This document shows, piece after piece, positions 44,875-52,677 of a stretch of DNA of 64,000 nucleotides. Every line of letters starts with the position of its first letter. Within the stretch, counting starts at the first letter, position 1. The DNA is from Bacillus sp. FJAT-52991 (GTDB lineage Bacteria > Bacillota > Bacilli > Bacillales > Domibacillaceae): the NCBI RefSeq assembly GCF_037201805.1, contig NZ_CP147404.1:472501-536500 (forward strand), written 5' to 3'. The position numbers and the translations under genes are program-made. Under the pieces are notes generated by a model. It worked only from the letters and a program-made list of their open reading frames with translations, had not been told where the DNA came from and did not search any database.

Positions 44875-45033
44875 CCCGCATTAACGGGCTGTAAGACCTC
44901 CACCTCAACATGACAGAAGAAGCGTAGGCATGTAGGTGGGGGATCAACAGCCCGTAAACGCCCGATCCATTCGGGCCTGCACGATGCGGGTTACAAAGGC
45001 GTTGCAACAGGACGTTGCGCTCTTAGCCTTTGT
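44875..45033 (-). ncRNA. highly structured RNA-like element (possible IS605-type right end/omega-RNA remnant)
   Basis: Read on the minus strand, nested perfect stems occur. ACAAAGGC/GCCTTTGT (44993-45000/45026-45033) encloses GCAAC/GTTGC. CCCGCAT/ATGCGGG (44875-44881/44984-44990) encloses GCCCGA/TCGGGC and a long arm, ACGGGCTGT/ACAGCCCGT, extended by CCTCCACCT/AGGTGGGGG. It follows the argD-fragment terminator. The shape recalls structured 3' ends of Bacillus IS200/IS605 tnpB elements, but no tnpB is present. Half of it is repeated at 45996-46100. The 468 bp between 44607 and 45074 contain no other gene. Confidence 0.45.
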
Positions 45034-45042
45034 TCCTCTTTT

Positions 45043-45076
45043 AATCAGTGGGGGATGAAGAAAACCCCCACTGATT
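45043..45076. terminator. terminator copy A after the argD fragment
   Basis: A 12-bp perfect stem, AATCAGTGGGGG/CCCCCACTGATT, copied from the argD terminator. On the minus strand it is followed by an A/T stretch (AAAAGAGG) rather than a long T-run. Confidence 0.6.
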
Positions 45077-45087
45077 GAAGTTTCACT

Positions 45088-45396
45088 TTATTTCAGCACA
45101 TCTGCAAGAATATCAACCGCTTGTTCCATTTCTTCTTTCGTGACAGTCAGTGGAGGAAGCAGGCGAAGGACATGGGGACCAGCTGTTAAAATGAGCAAGC
45201 CTTTTTCGCGGGCCACGGTGACAAATGGAGTAGCTTCACCATCGAGTTCAATGCCAATCATTAAGCCTTTTCCCTTTATTTTTCTGACGTGTGGGACAGC
45301 TGAGAGGGCTGTCTCTAGCATGTCGGACAACGCGGCCCCTTGTTTTGTGACTTCATCTAAAAAGCTATCATTAAAAATGATTTGCAGTGTTGCTTT
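45088..45396 (-). pseudogene. argD: argD 3'-end fragment (duplicated, non-functional)
   Basis: About 102 codons matching the C-terminal quarter of the complete argD at 46147-47283. The match includes LKATLQ.IFNDSFLDEVTK, GKGLMIGIELDGEA and the same stop. Eight or so residues differ, including P for T in TAGTHVLR. Homology stops abruptly at 45396 (TGTTGCTTT), so the PLP-binding Lys and N-terminal domain are missing. It cannot be an enzyme. Confidence 0.9.
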
Positions 45397-45713
45397 CAAG
45401 TGTAAAACTAAGCGAAGAATATTAAAAATGCTTAGAAAGCATTTTAAGGCTGTACATCCATAGGTTTTAAATGATTTAAAACTTTCATTATGTTAAAAAT
45501 AGGTATGATTTAACTATTACTTTTTTTGTAAATATGTAATTATAAAACTTGTATATTTGAACATTATAAAAAAGGCAGACATACACATAAAGTAAAAATA
45601 GTGCAAGAGCACAGATCCAATTGGGATGGTGTGTTATGGAAAAAGACTTTTTATGGTGGTGTAGGAAAACCAGCAATAAAACATTATTCCGTTGATAGAA
45701 AGTAGGCGAACAA

Positions 45714-45890
45714 ATGCTAGAACAAATGACTAAGTGGCTTTTACTTGCTATACTCGCTGTTTCGTCTATTAGTTTAATAGTTGTCTTTCAATTGGATTAT
45801 ACACCTGAAGCATTAAGTGCCAGGGCAGTTCCATTAGCAATTGTTACAGGCCTTTCTGCCATAGCAGTTTCCCTGTTGTCCAGAAAATAA
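45714..45890 (+). CDS. 58-residue two-helix membrane protein, unknown
   Basis: A small ORF (MLEQMTKWLLLA...) with two hydrophobic segments (about residues 7-24 and 39-54) and a basic end (SRK). It is followed directly by a perfect terminator. The ribosome site AGTAGGCG is weak. It lies in the unique 600-bp spacer between the two duplicated argD segments. No family recognised. Confidence 0.5.
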   Translation: MLEQMTKWLLLAILAVSSISLIVVFQLDYTPEALSARAVPLAIVTGLSAIAVSLLSRK

Positions 45891-45908
45891 AAGTCTATTT
45901 TTACAATG

Positions 45909-45940
45909 AGAACGCTTTTTGAGCGTTCTTTTTATTTTTT
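45909..45940 (+). terminator. terminator after the small membrane gene
   Basis: AGAACGC/GCGTTCT stem with a T-rich loop, followed by TTTTATTTTTTT. Confidence 0.85.
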
Positions 45941-45995
45941 TAAAGGCTTCCGATCTACGAAAAATTTTTTAGCTAAATAAAGTCACGCAAGTTCG

Positions 45996-46455
45996 TGGGG
46001 GATCAAAAGCCCGTAAAAGCCCGATCCGTTCGGGCCTGCACGATGCGGGTTACAAAGGCGTTGCAACAGGACGTTGCGCTCTTAGCCTTTGTTCCTCTTT
46101 TAATCAGTGGGGGATGAAGAAAACCCCCACTGATTGAAGTTTCCCTTTATTTCAGCACATCTGCAAGAACATCAACCGCTTGTTCCATTTCTTCTTTCGT
46201 GACAGTAAGTGGGGGAAGCAGGCGAAGGACATGGGTGCCGGCCGTTAAAATGAGCAAGCCTTTTTCGCGGGCGGCAGTGACGAATGGAGCGGCTTCACCA
46301 TCGAGTTCAATGCCAATCATTAAGCCTTTTCCCTTTATTTTTTTGACGTGTGGGACAGCTGAGAGGGCTGTCTCTAGCATGTCGGCCAACGCGGCCCCTT
46401 TTTTTGTGACTTCATCTAAAAAGCTATCATTAAAAATGGTTTGCAGTGTTGCTTT
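45996..46455. repeat. direct duplication, copy B (contains the 3' end of intact argD)
   Basis: The partner of 44936-45396. The left breakpoint falls inside the long arm of the structured element (GTGGGGGATCAA), so this copy lacks the matching half of that arm. The right breakpoint lies within argD at TGTTGCTTT. Confidence 0.9.
46102..46135 (-). terminator. terminator of the arg operon
   Basis: A perfect 12-bp stem, AATCAGTGGGGG/CCCCCACTGATT, 12 nt after the argD stop. Confidence 0.8.
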
Positions 46456-47283
46456 AGCCGCTGCTAGTGCGACAGGATTGCCGCCAAATGTTGAACCGTG
46501 TGAGCCAGGTGAGAAGGCGGTTGCTAGTTCTTTTTTTCCGATGATGGCACCAAGTGGCAGACCGCTCGCGATTCCTTTCGCTGTGGACACAATATCTGGG
46601 TCGAGGCCGAGATGTTGAAAGGCAAAGGCTTTTCCTGTTCGACCGATGCCTGTTTGTACTTCATCAATGATGACGAGTGCCCCTTTTTGATGAGCAAGCT
46701 CAACCGCTTTTTGTAAAAACTCGGCTTCTCCTGAATTGATGCCGCCTTCTCCTTGAATCACTTCAAACATGATCGCAGCCGTGTCTTCATCTAGTGTTTG
46801 TTCAAGTGCTTTCCAATCGTTCAAAGAGACATATTCAAACGTTGGTAACATCGGGCCGAAGCCAGTTTTTATTTTATCCTGCCCAGTAGCGGCCATTGTG
46901 GCAAAGGTACGGCCATGGAAGGAATCGAAAAACGTGATGATTTTGCTACGGCCAGTGGCTTTACGAGCGAGCTTGATTGCCGCTTCATTCGCTTCTGCAC
47001 CACTGTTGGCAAAAAAGACGAGGTCGAGTCCGGATGCTGCTGTTAATTGTGCGGCCACTTCTTCTTGTAGTTCAATCTGAAACAAATTAGAGGTATGCCA
47101 AAATTGATTTAGTTGTTCTTCAACGGCTTGCTTCACTTGATCAGGGACATGACCGAGGTTGCAGACACTGATCCCAGAAGTGAAATCTAAATATACTTTT
47201 CCGCTGTTATCTGTTAGCCAAGCACCTTTTGCAGCAACGGGTGTGACATCCCAACGAGCGTAAGTAGGGAATAAGTGGCTCAT
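46147..47283 (-). CDS. argD: acetylornithine aminotransferase
   Basis: A 378-residue class III PLP aminotransferase that makes N-acetylornithine. The motifs FANSGAEANEAAIKLAR, FHGRTFATMAATGQ, VIIDEVQTGIGRTG and the Schiff-base Lys in STAKGIASGLPLGA are present. The ATG overlaps the argB TGA (ATGA) with AAAAGGTG upstream; a longer in-frame extension to 47322 lies inside argB and is not needed. It is the last gene of argCJBD. Confidence 0.96.
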   Translation of the reverse strand: MSHLFPTYARWDVTPVAAKGAWLTDNSGKVYLDFTSGISVCNLGHVPDQVKQAVEEQLNQFWHTSNLFQIELQEEVAAQLTAASGLDLVFFANSGAEANEAAIKLARKATGRSKIITFFDSFHGRTFATMAATGQDKIKTGFGPMLPTFEYVSLNDWKALEQTLDEDTAAIMFEVIQGEGGINSGEAEFLQKAVELAHQKGALVIIDEVQTGIGRTGKAFAFQHLGLDPDIVSTAKGIASGLPLGAIIGKKELATAFSPGSHGSTFGGNPVALAAAKATLQTIFNDSFLDEVTKKGAALADMLETALSAVPHVKKIKGKGLMIGIELDGEAAPFVTAAREKGLLILTAGTHVLRLLPPLTVTKEEMEQAVDVLADVLK

Positions 47284-48050
47284 GAAATCACCTTTTCTTT
47301 CACAAATTTTGTACCATACCATTCACCATTTTGGTAAAAGGCTTTCTTTCCAGAAACGATATGAACTTGATTGACATGATCAGAAAACGTTTTGATTGCC
47401 GATTGGACTTTCGGAATCATTCCGCCGCTGATGACACCACTTTCAATAAGCTCGTTCGTTTGTGCTTCGGATAGTTGAGGAAGTAACTCCCCATCTTTCA
47501 TAACGCCATCGACATCAGTCACCATTAGAAAATGTTCAGCCTTTAAGGCGTTGGCAACCGCAGCCGCAGCGAGGTCGGCATTAATATTTAACACCGTACC
47601 ATTCGGACCAGCAGCAATCGGCGTGAGCACCGGAAGCAGCTGTTGCTCGCATAATAATTGAAGGAATGCACTGTTCACTTTCGTTACTTCACCAACAAAA
47701 CCAAGCTGCTCTTGATCAATAAAGTTTGCTTGAAGCAGACCATTGTCGCTCGAATTTAATCCAATCGCGGCTAAACCATGCTTTTCTAGCAGTCGAACGA
47801 GCTTGCGGTTTAGGCTACCTGAAAGAGCGAGTTCCGCTGTTTTTAATACTTGTTCACTCGTCACGCGCAAACCATTTTTAAATTCGCTTTTCACTTGCAA
47901 GGTTTCAAGCATTTCATTAATTTCTGGACCACCGCCATGCACAAAAACGATCGCATAGCCTTGTTCAGTCAGCTCTTTCATACTAATAAAAAATGCTTCA
48001 GATAATTCGCTTAAAACACTTCCGCCGCATTTAACAACAATTGTTTTCAT
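47280..48050 (-). CDS. argB: acetylglutamate kinase
   Basis: A 256-residue amino acid kinase that phosphorylates N-acetylglutamate. The IVVKCGGSVL start, VHGGGPEIN and the NINADLAAAAVANAL and VTDVDGVM segments are typical. AAGGAGG precedes the ATG by 7 nt. A 519-bp gap filled with repeats separates it from argJ, whereas it overlaps argD. Confidence 0.96.
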   Translation of the reverse strand: MKTIVVKCGGSVLSELSEAFFISMKELTEQGYAIVFVHGGGPEINEMLETLQVKSEFKNGLRVTSEQVLKTAELALSGSLNRKLVRLLEKHGLAAIGLNSSDNGLLQANFIDQEQLGFVGEVTKVNSAFLQLLCEQQLLPVLTPIAAGPNGTVLNINADLAAAAVANALKAEHFLMVTDVDGVMKDGELLPQLSEAQTNELIESGVISGGMIPKVQSAIKTFSDHVNQVHIVSGKKAFYQNGEWYGTKFVKEKVIS

Positions 48051-48065
48051 AGGAACCTCCTTGAG

Positions 48066-48110
48066 AAAAAATAGGAAGGAGCCTGAAGGTGGGCTCCTTT
48101 GTTTTATTTA
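48066..48110 (-). terminator. possible attenuator just upstream of argB
   Basis: On the minus strand AAGGAGCCC...GGCTCCTT forms an 8-9 bp stem followed by CCTATTTTTT. It lies between argJ and the argB ribosome site, so it could terminate or attenuate transcripts entering argB-argD. Confidence 0.55.
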
Positions 48111-48140
48111 AAAAATGTTCACGAGTTTCAGTGGGGCGCT

Positions 48141-48568
48141 CCAGTCCATCCGTCGCTAAACGGCGCTTTCCGCTTTTCGTTGTCCAGCTGCAACGGCCAG
48201 ACTCTCGGACATAAGTCGTCACGTCTGTGTGGCAAAGAACGCCACTTCGACGGTCCGTCTTATGTCTGCCGAGTCTAAACGGCTGTTTCCGCTTTTCGTT
48301 ATTCAGCTCCGCCTCCTAGACACTCGAGTCAAATAGCCTGCCGCTTACAAGGCTTGCCGCCTTTTCAGCGGCAGAACATTTGCTTGGTCGTGTCTGAATA
48401 GTCGGCTCCGCTTTTCTTTATGTCTAGCTCCAAGCGCCAGCGCCTAGTGTACTTCCATGCTCCTCCTTGCGATAAGTCAACATCGATTCACTGTCGTTCA
48501 TCGTGTTTCCTTTATCTCGTGCGGATCATTCCAGTCCATCCGTCGCTAAACGGCGCTTTCCGCTTTTC
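48141..48568. repeat. repeat-rich, structured insert between argJ and argB
   Basis: A 38-bp exact direct repeat (CCAGTCCATCCGTCGC... ...CCGCTTTTC) at 48141-48178 and 48531-48568 flanks about 350 bp. Inside are further TTCCGCTTTTC cores (near 48290 and 48406), TCTAGCTCCAAGCGCC-like tails, and a large inverted repeat (AGACTC...GACATAAG near 48201-48213 against CTTATGTC...GAGTCT near 48261-48277) around a GTGGC/GCCAC hairpin. No ORF of note. The same cores occur at 14118-14262. Confidence 0.75.
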
Positions 48569-48569
48569 C

Positions 48570-49784
48570 TTATGTCCGGTAACTTGCGTTGATTTTGATA
48601 TAGTCATAGGAGAGGTCGCAGCCCCAGGCCATTCCGTGTCCTTCTCCTAAGTGAAGATGGATCGAGATTTTGACGGTTTCTCCTTTAAAGTATTCGATGA
48701 TTTGTTCTTCTGAATAAGCGACGACTTCGCTTTGTTCGAGAATGGTTTGGTCACCGATCGCGATATCGATCGTTTCTGGGTTAACTGTGATGTCTGCGTA
48801 TCCAACTGCGCTGATGATCCGTCCCCAGTTGGCATCTGCTCCGAACACGGCTGTTTTGACGAGGTTCGAGCCAACGACTTCTTTCGCTGCGACTTGTGCC
48901 TCTTGATCATTTAGTGCGCCAAATACTTCGACTTCTACAAGTTTCGTTGCTCCTTCACCATCTCTAGCAATCTTCTTAGCTAAAATTGCACTGACTTCTT
49001 TAAGCATTGCCATAAATGTATCCCACTGCGGATGATCTGGCGTAAGAGGATTATTGCCAGCTAATCCATTGGCCATCACGACAACAGTGTCATTCGTTGA
49101 GGTGTCGCCATCAACGGTAATTTGGTTAAATGTTTGATTGGTGACTTGGCGAAGGGCCGTTTGTAAGTGCTCGGCAGAAATCAGCGCATCTGTTGTAATA
49201 AAGGCTAGCATCGTAGCCATGTTTGGATGAATCATGCCGGAGCCCTTGGCAGCACCGCCCACTGTGACGGTTTGGCCATCAATTACCGCTTCAAAGGCAC
49301 ATTTTTTCGTGGCTAAATCCGTTGTTAAAATGGCGGTTTCAAATTGCTCAGCGCTTGCCTCATCAGAAGCTGGCTGCAACTTTTGGATGCCGCTTGCGAT
49401 TTTATCCATTTGCAAATGTTCACCGATCACACCAGTGGAAGCGACAGCCACATAGTGCTCAGGTAGGTGAAATTTTTCTGCAAGTGATTTTCGTGATTGG
49501 TATGCATCCTGCAATCCTTGTTTTCCTGTACAAGCGTTGGCACAGCCACTATTGACGAGGATTGCTTGCAGTTTCTGTTCAACGGAAAGACTATCTTGTG
49601 TCACCTTAATCGGTGCTGCTTGGAAATGACTTGTCGTATACACTGCGGCACTTTCAGCTGGTACTTCTGAGAAAATCATGCCTAGGTCATTTCTCGTTTC
49701 ACGGACACCTGAATTCACGCCAGTAGCGGCAAATCCTTTAGGTGAGATGAGTGAGCCTTGTTGTATTTTACTAATAGCTGACAT
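48570..49784 (-). CDS. argJ: ornithine acetyltransferase / N-acetylglutamate synthase
   Basis: A 404-residue bifunctional enzyme that recycles the acetyl group between acetylornithine and glutamate. The self-cleavage site with the catalytic Thr lies in MATMLAF, preceded by KGSGMIHP. GDTSTNDTV and FGADANWGR are also typical. It follows argC by 12 nt with GGAGG upstream. The stop is at 48570, right at the edge of the repeat-rich insert. Confidence 0.96.
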   Translation of the reverse strand: MSAISKIQQGSLISPKGFAATGVNSGVRETRNDLGMIFSEVPAESAAVYTTSHFQAAPIKVTQDSLSVEQKLQAILVNSGCANACTGKQGLQDAYQSRKSLAEKFHLPEHYVAVASTGVIGEHLQMDKIASGIQKLQPASDEASAEQFETAILTTDLATKKCAFEAVIDGQTVTVGGAAKGSGMIHPNMATMLAFITTDALISAEHLQTALRQVTNQTFNQITVDGDTSTNDTVVVMANGLAGNNPLTPDHPQWDTFMAMLKEVSAILAKKIARDGEGATKLVEVEVFGALNDQEAQVAAKEVVGSNLVKTAVFGADANWGRIISAVGYADITVNPETIDIAIGDQTILEQSEVVAYSEEQIIEYFKGETVKISIHLHLGEGHGMAWGCDLSYDYIKINASYRT

Positions 49785-49796
49785 GTTTACTTCCTC

Positions 49797-50834
49797 CTAC
49801 GGGTACATAGGGAAGCCTTTTAAACCTGCTGTTTCTTCAAAGCCAAACATTAAATTGGCGTTTTGAATGGCTTGCCCCGCTGCCCCTTTCATTAAATTAT
49901 CAATGACGGCCACAATAGTAACGCGATTTGTTCGTTCATCTATATCAATCCCGATATCGCAGAAGTTAGATCCTGCGACCTCTTTTACGCCCGGAAATTC
50001 TCCAAGAGGACGGACGCGGACAAAGTGGTCATGTTGATACGTTTCTTCATAGATTTGCTGCAACTGTTGTGCTGACATCGGCTTTTTCAACGGTGCATAA
50101 ATGGTTGACATGATGCCTCTTGAGATTGGAAGCAGGTGAGTAGAAAACGTAATCGGTCCCGTTTCCTCATCCCATAGGTTCAACTGTTGCTGAATTTCTG
50201 GAATATGTTGATGCTCGTTCACTTTATAAATTTTAAAATTGTCGTTCATCTCAGCAAAGTGGACCATTTGTGATAAGCCACGGCCTGCCCCTGATACACC
50301 AGATTTGGCATCGATGATGATCCATGAGGGATCGATAACTTTTGCCTGAAGCGCCGGTGCCAGTGCTAATAAAGTCGCTGTTGGATAACAACCAGGGTTG
50401 GAAAGCAAGGTGGCCTGTTGAATATTTTCGCGATTCCATTCTGTTAAGCCGTATACTGCTTGTTGTAGCATTTCGGCAGTTGCAGGCTCTTTTTTATACC
50501 ATTTTTTATAATTTTCTGGATTTTTTAGGCGCAGATCGCCTGATAAATCAACGACTTTTGTATCATTTGCAAGAAGTTGCGGTGCGAGCTTAGCAGCAGC
50601 TCCAGATGGTACAGCTAGAAAAACGACATCCGCTTCTTGTGTGATTTTTTCTGTATCAATTTTCATTAATGGTAAGGAACAAATATTGAGCAAATGAGGG
50701 TACTCTTCTGTAGCAGGTACCTTGTCTTTGCTTGATGAATAAATGGAATCAAGGTGAAAGTCCGGATGATTGGATAAAAGACGTATAAGTTCGATCCCAC
50801 CATATCCAGTTGCACCAATAACAGAAGCTTTCAT
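49797..50834 (-). CDS. argC: N-acetyl-gamma-glutamyl-phosphate reductase
   Basis: A 345-residue NADP-dependent reductase. The IGATGYGGIELIRLL dinucleotide fold and the active-site Cys in LSNPGCYPTA are visible, with a C-terminal HLLPISRGI segment. It is the first gene of argCJBD; GGAGG is 5 nt before the ATG. Confidence 0.97.
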   Translation of the reverse strand: MKASVIGATGYGGIELIRLLSNHPDFHLDSIYSSSKDKVPATEEYPHLLNICSLPLMKIDTEKITQEADVVFLAVPSGAAAKLAPQLLANDTKVVDLSGDLRLKNPENYKKWYKKEPATAEMLQQAVYGLTEWNRENIQQATLLSNPGCYPTATLLALAPALQAKVIDPSWIIIDAKSGVSGAGRGLSQMVHFAEMNDNFKIYKVNEHQHIPEIQQQLNLWDEETGPITFSTHLLPISRGIMSTIYAPLKKPMSAQQLQQIYEETYQHDHFVRVRPLGEFPGVKEVAGSNFCDIGIDIDERTNRVTIVAVIDNLMKGAAGQAIQNANLMFGFEETAGLKGFPMYP

Positions 50835-50845
50835 GACAACCTCCC

Positions 50846-50863
50846 AATGTATTTTTATTTATA
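50846..50863 (-). promoter_or_regulatory. ARG box operator at argC
   Basis: On the minus strand TATAAATAAAAATACATT matches the Bacillus ARG-box consensus (CATGAATAAAAATKCAAK) at about 14 of 18 positions. It lies between the promoter and the argC ribosome site. A second AT-rich half-match is near 50867-50885. Binding by AhrC/ArgR with arginine is inferred. Confidence 0.6.
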
Positions 50864-50893
50864 TAGTTACATAAATATGAATTATTTTTTATA

Positions 50894-50922
50894 ATTATAA
50901 GATTGTTATATAATTAAATCAA
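50894..50922 (-). promoter_or_regulatory. sigma-A promoter of argCJBD
   Basis: On the minus strand TTGATT (50922-50917) and TATAAT (50899-50894) are 17 nt apart. The start would be near 50887, just upstream of the ARG box. Confidence 0.75.
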
Positions 50923-51023
50923 CCGTTTTTGCAAAAATAGGTGATAATTGCAGGGTTTATTCAAAAAATATAGAATATAAAACAAGTGATTCAATTTTTA
51001 GGAATGATATGGAGGAACACATC

Positions 51024-51587
51024 ATGACCTTGAAGGATTGGTTTGAAAAAGGATTACCATCGGAACAATATGTGGAGCAAATGGAGCAAAATAAAGAAAA
51101 TGTTAAAGCGATTCAATCTGCTTTCCAATTGGAACAAACGGAATCATCCTTTTTGTCTCGGTTGCAGGAAGAGAATTTAAAGGCGATTGTGATCACCGAG
51201 GATTGGTGCGGAGATGCGATGATGAATGTTCCGATTTTTCTTGAGCTTGCTCGACATGCACATATCGATGTTCGCATTCTATATAGAGATCAAAATTTAG
51301 AGTTAATGGATCAATATTTAACGAATGGAACATCGCGTGCTATTCCGATCATCATCTTTTTTAATGAGGAAGATGATGAGAAAGCGGTATGGGGGCCCCG
51401 TGCACAGGCAGTTCAAGAGCTAGTTAATAGCAAGCGTTCTAGCTTGCCGCCTCTTGATCACGAATTATTTGAACAAAGGCAAAAAGAGATGTATCAAGAG
51501 TTAAATAACGCTTTTCTCACAGAAAGAGGCTTATGGCAAGAAGTGTATCGGAGCATGAAAACCGCTTTAACCGAGAAATTAATTTAA
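51024..51587 (+). CDS. thioredoxin-like protein (Thioredoxin_9 type)
   Basis: A 187-residue cytoplasmic protein with a thioredoxin fold. The redox-like motif is WCGD in ITEDWCGDAMM, with only one Cys, so it is not a standard CxxC disulfide reductase. The later GTSRAIPIIIFF segment holds the cis-Pro. ATGGAGGAA favours the ATG at 51024 over 51009. A monocistronic gene with its own terminator; physiological role unknown. Confidence 0.75.
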   Translation: MTLKDWFEKGLPSEQYVEQMEQNKENVKAIQSAFQLEQTESSFLSRLQEENLKAIVITEDWCGDAMMNVPIFLELARHAHIDVRILYRDQNLELMDQYLTNGTSRAIPIIIFFNEEDDEKAVWGPRAQAVQELVNSKRSSLPPLDHELFEQRQKEMYQELNNAFLTERGLWQEVYRSMKTALTEKLI

Positions 51588-51593
51588 TGATGG

Positions 51594-51628
51594 ACAGGCT
51601 GCAGGAAATGTTCCTAGCCTGTTTTTTT
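51594..51628 (+). terminator. terminator after the thioredoxin-like gene
   Basis: ACAGGCT/AGCCTGT stem followed by seven T. Confidence 0.85.
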
Positions 51629-51785
51629 GTACAAGCTTTCTAAAACACCGTGACATGATTCGACTAGTTTTGACTTATTTCTGCAAAATGATCATTTTGC
51701 ACGCTTTCAGCGGAGGCTGAAAGTGAATGAGTCAAAAATTAAAAAGTTAATATAGTCTTTATATAAATATTGAGGGGGGAGAAGC

Positions 51786-52586
51786 ATGGATGTCGTATCA
51801 GGTTATTTAAACCGACTGAAAATTGATAGAGAGAAGCCCAGTCTAAATTATTTACAGCGGCTGATACAGCATCATTTGTCGTTTATTCCGTATGAAACGT
51901 TTAGTAAGTTTCATTATTATAATCAAGGTGACCAGCATGTCCCGGACTTTGATGTGTTCGTTCAACATTTAGAGGAGAGGGGATGGGGTGGAACTTGTTA
52001 TTCGTTGAATATTAATTTCTCTAGGCTCTTGCAAAGGCTTGGCTTTACTTGTGCGTTCGTGCGTGTTCTTCCTGGTCATGCGGCGATTATGGTTACGATT
52101 GAAAATAGCCGATATTATGTAGATGTCGGTTACGGCTCGCCCATGACCCGACCGATTGAATTAGAAAGTCGACATCGTCATGTGCTTCATGGCTTTGGAG
52201 AAGAAATTATTTTTACGAATCAAGGAGAGAAGAAATTTTTACTTGAGCGACGAGCGAATGGGAAGACCTTTGTGACAAAAGAAATTCATTGGATGCCGTT
52301 AACAGAAGCGGAAATTATCGAGGAGGCAGTTTCGTCCTTTCAAGATCATGATGGTAATCTTACGATGCGGAGAATATCGGCCGTTCGCTTTCAGGGGAAT
52401 AACTGTTATTTTTTACGGGATGAAACGTTAAAGGTGATAAATTATCGCGGCATTCGCGCCCATCATTTTAAAGAGAAGGAAACGTGGCTGAAAGCAGTGG
52501 CGGAAGCGTTTCAAGTCAATGAACAAGGGCTGGAAGAATCGATTGTATTTTTGGAACAAAGGGGAGTCAAGCTGTTCGAAAAATAG
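51786..52586 (+). CDS. nat: arylamine N-acetyltransferase
   Basis: A 266-residue NAT-family enzyme that transfers acetyl from acetyl-CoA to arylamines or hydrazines. The Cys-His-Asp triad can be read as Cys71 in GWGGTCYSLN, His98 in PGHAAIM and Asp113 in VDVGYG. GAGGGGGGAG precedes the ATG. The Cys-His spacing is shorter than in classical NATs, so substrate range is uncertain. Confidence 0.85.
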   Translation: MDVVSGYLNRLKIDREKPSLNYLQRLIQHHLSFIPYETFSKFHYYNQGDQHVPDFDVFVQHLEERGWGGTCYSLNINFSRLLQRLGFTCAFVRVLPGHAAIMVTIENSRYYVDVGYGSPMTRPIELESRHRHVLHGFGEEIIFTNQGEKKFLLERRANGKTFVTKEIHWMPLTEAEIIEEAVSSFQDHDGNLTMRRISAVRFQGNNCYFLRDETLKVINYRGIRAHHFKEKETWLKAVAEAFQVNEQGLEESIVFLEQRGVKLFEK

Positions 52587-52677
52587 CTTTTTTAGTTGAA
52601 AAGTAGTAAGATATTAACACAAGAAGTACATTGGGAAAAATAAACATAACTTTACATGAAGACTAGGATGGAGACAA

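Larger units (their letters stand above)
44936..45396. repeat. direct duplication, copy A (partner 45996-46455)
   Basis: A 461-nt segment that is roughly 94-96% identical by eye to 45996-46455. It contains half of the structured element, the terminator and the argD 3' end. Copies are in the same orientation, offset by 1059-1060 nt with a single 1-nt indel. Confidence 0.9.

Noticed and set aside
44786..45007. 73-codon minus-strand ORF in the structured element
   Set aside because: The codons overlap the nested stems; the sequence is explained by RNA structure rather than protein coding.
45140..47080. Plus-strand ORFs of 70-139 codons across argD and its fragment
   Set aside because: They are shadows of the aminotransferase frame on the opposite strand, without ribosome sites.
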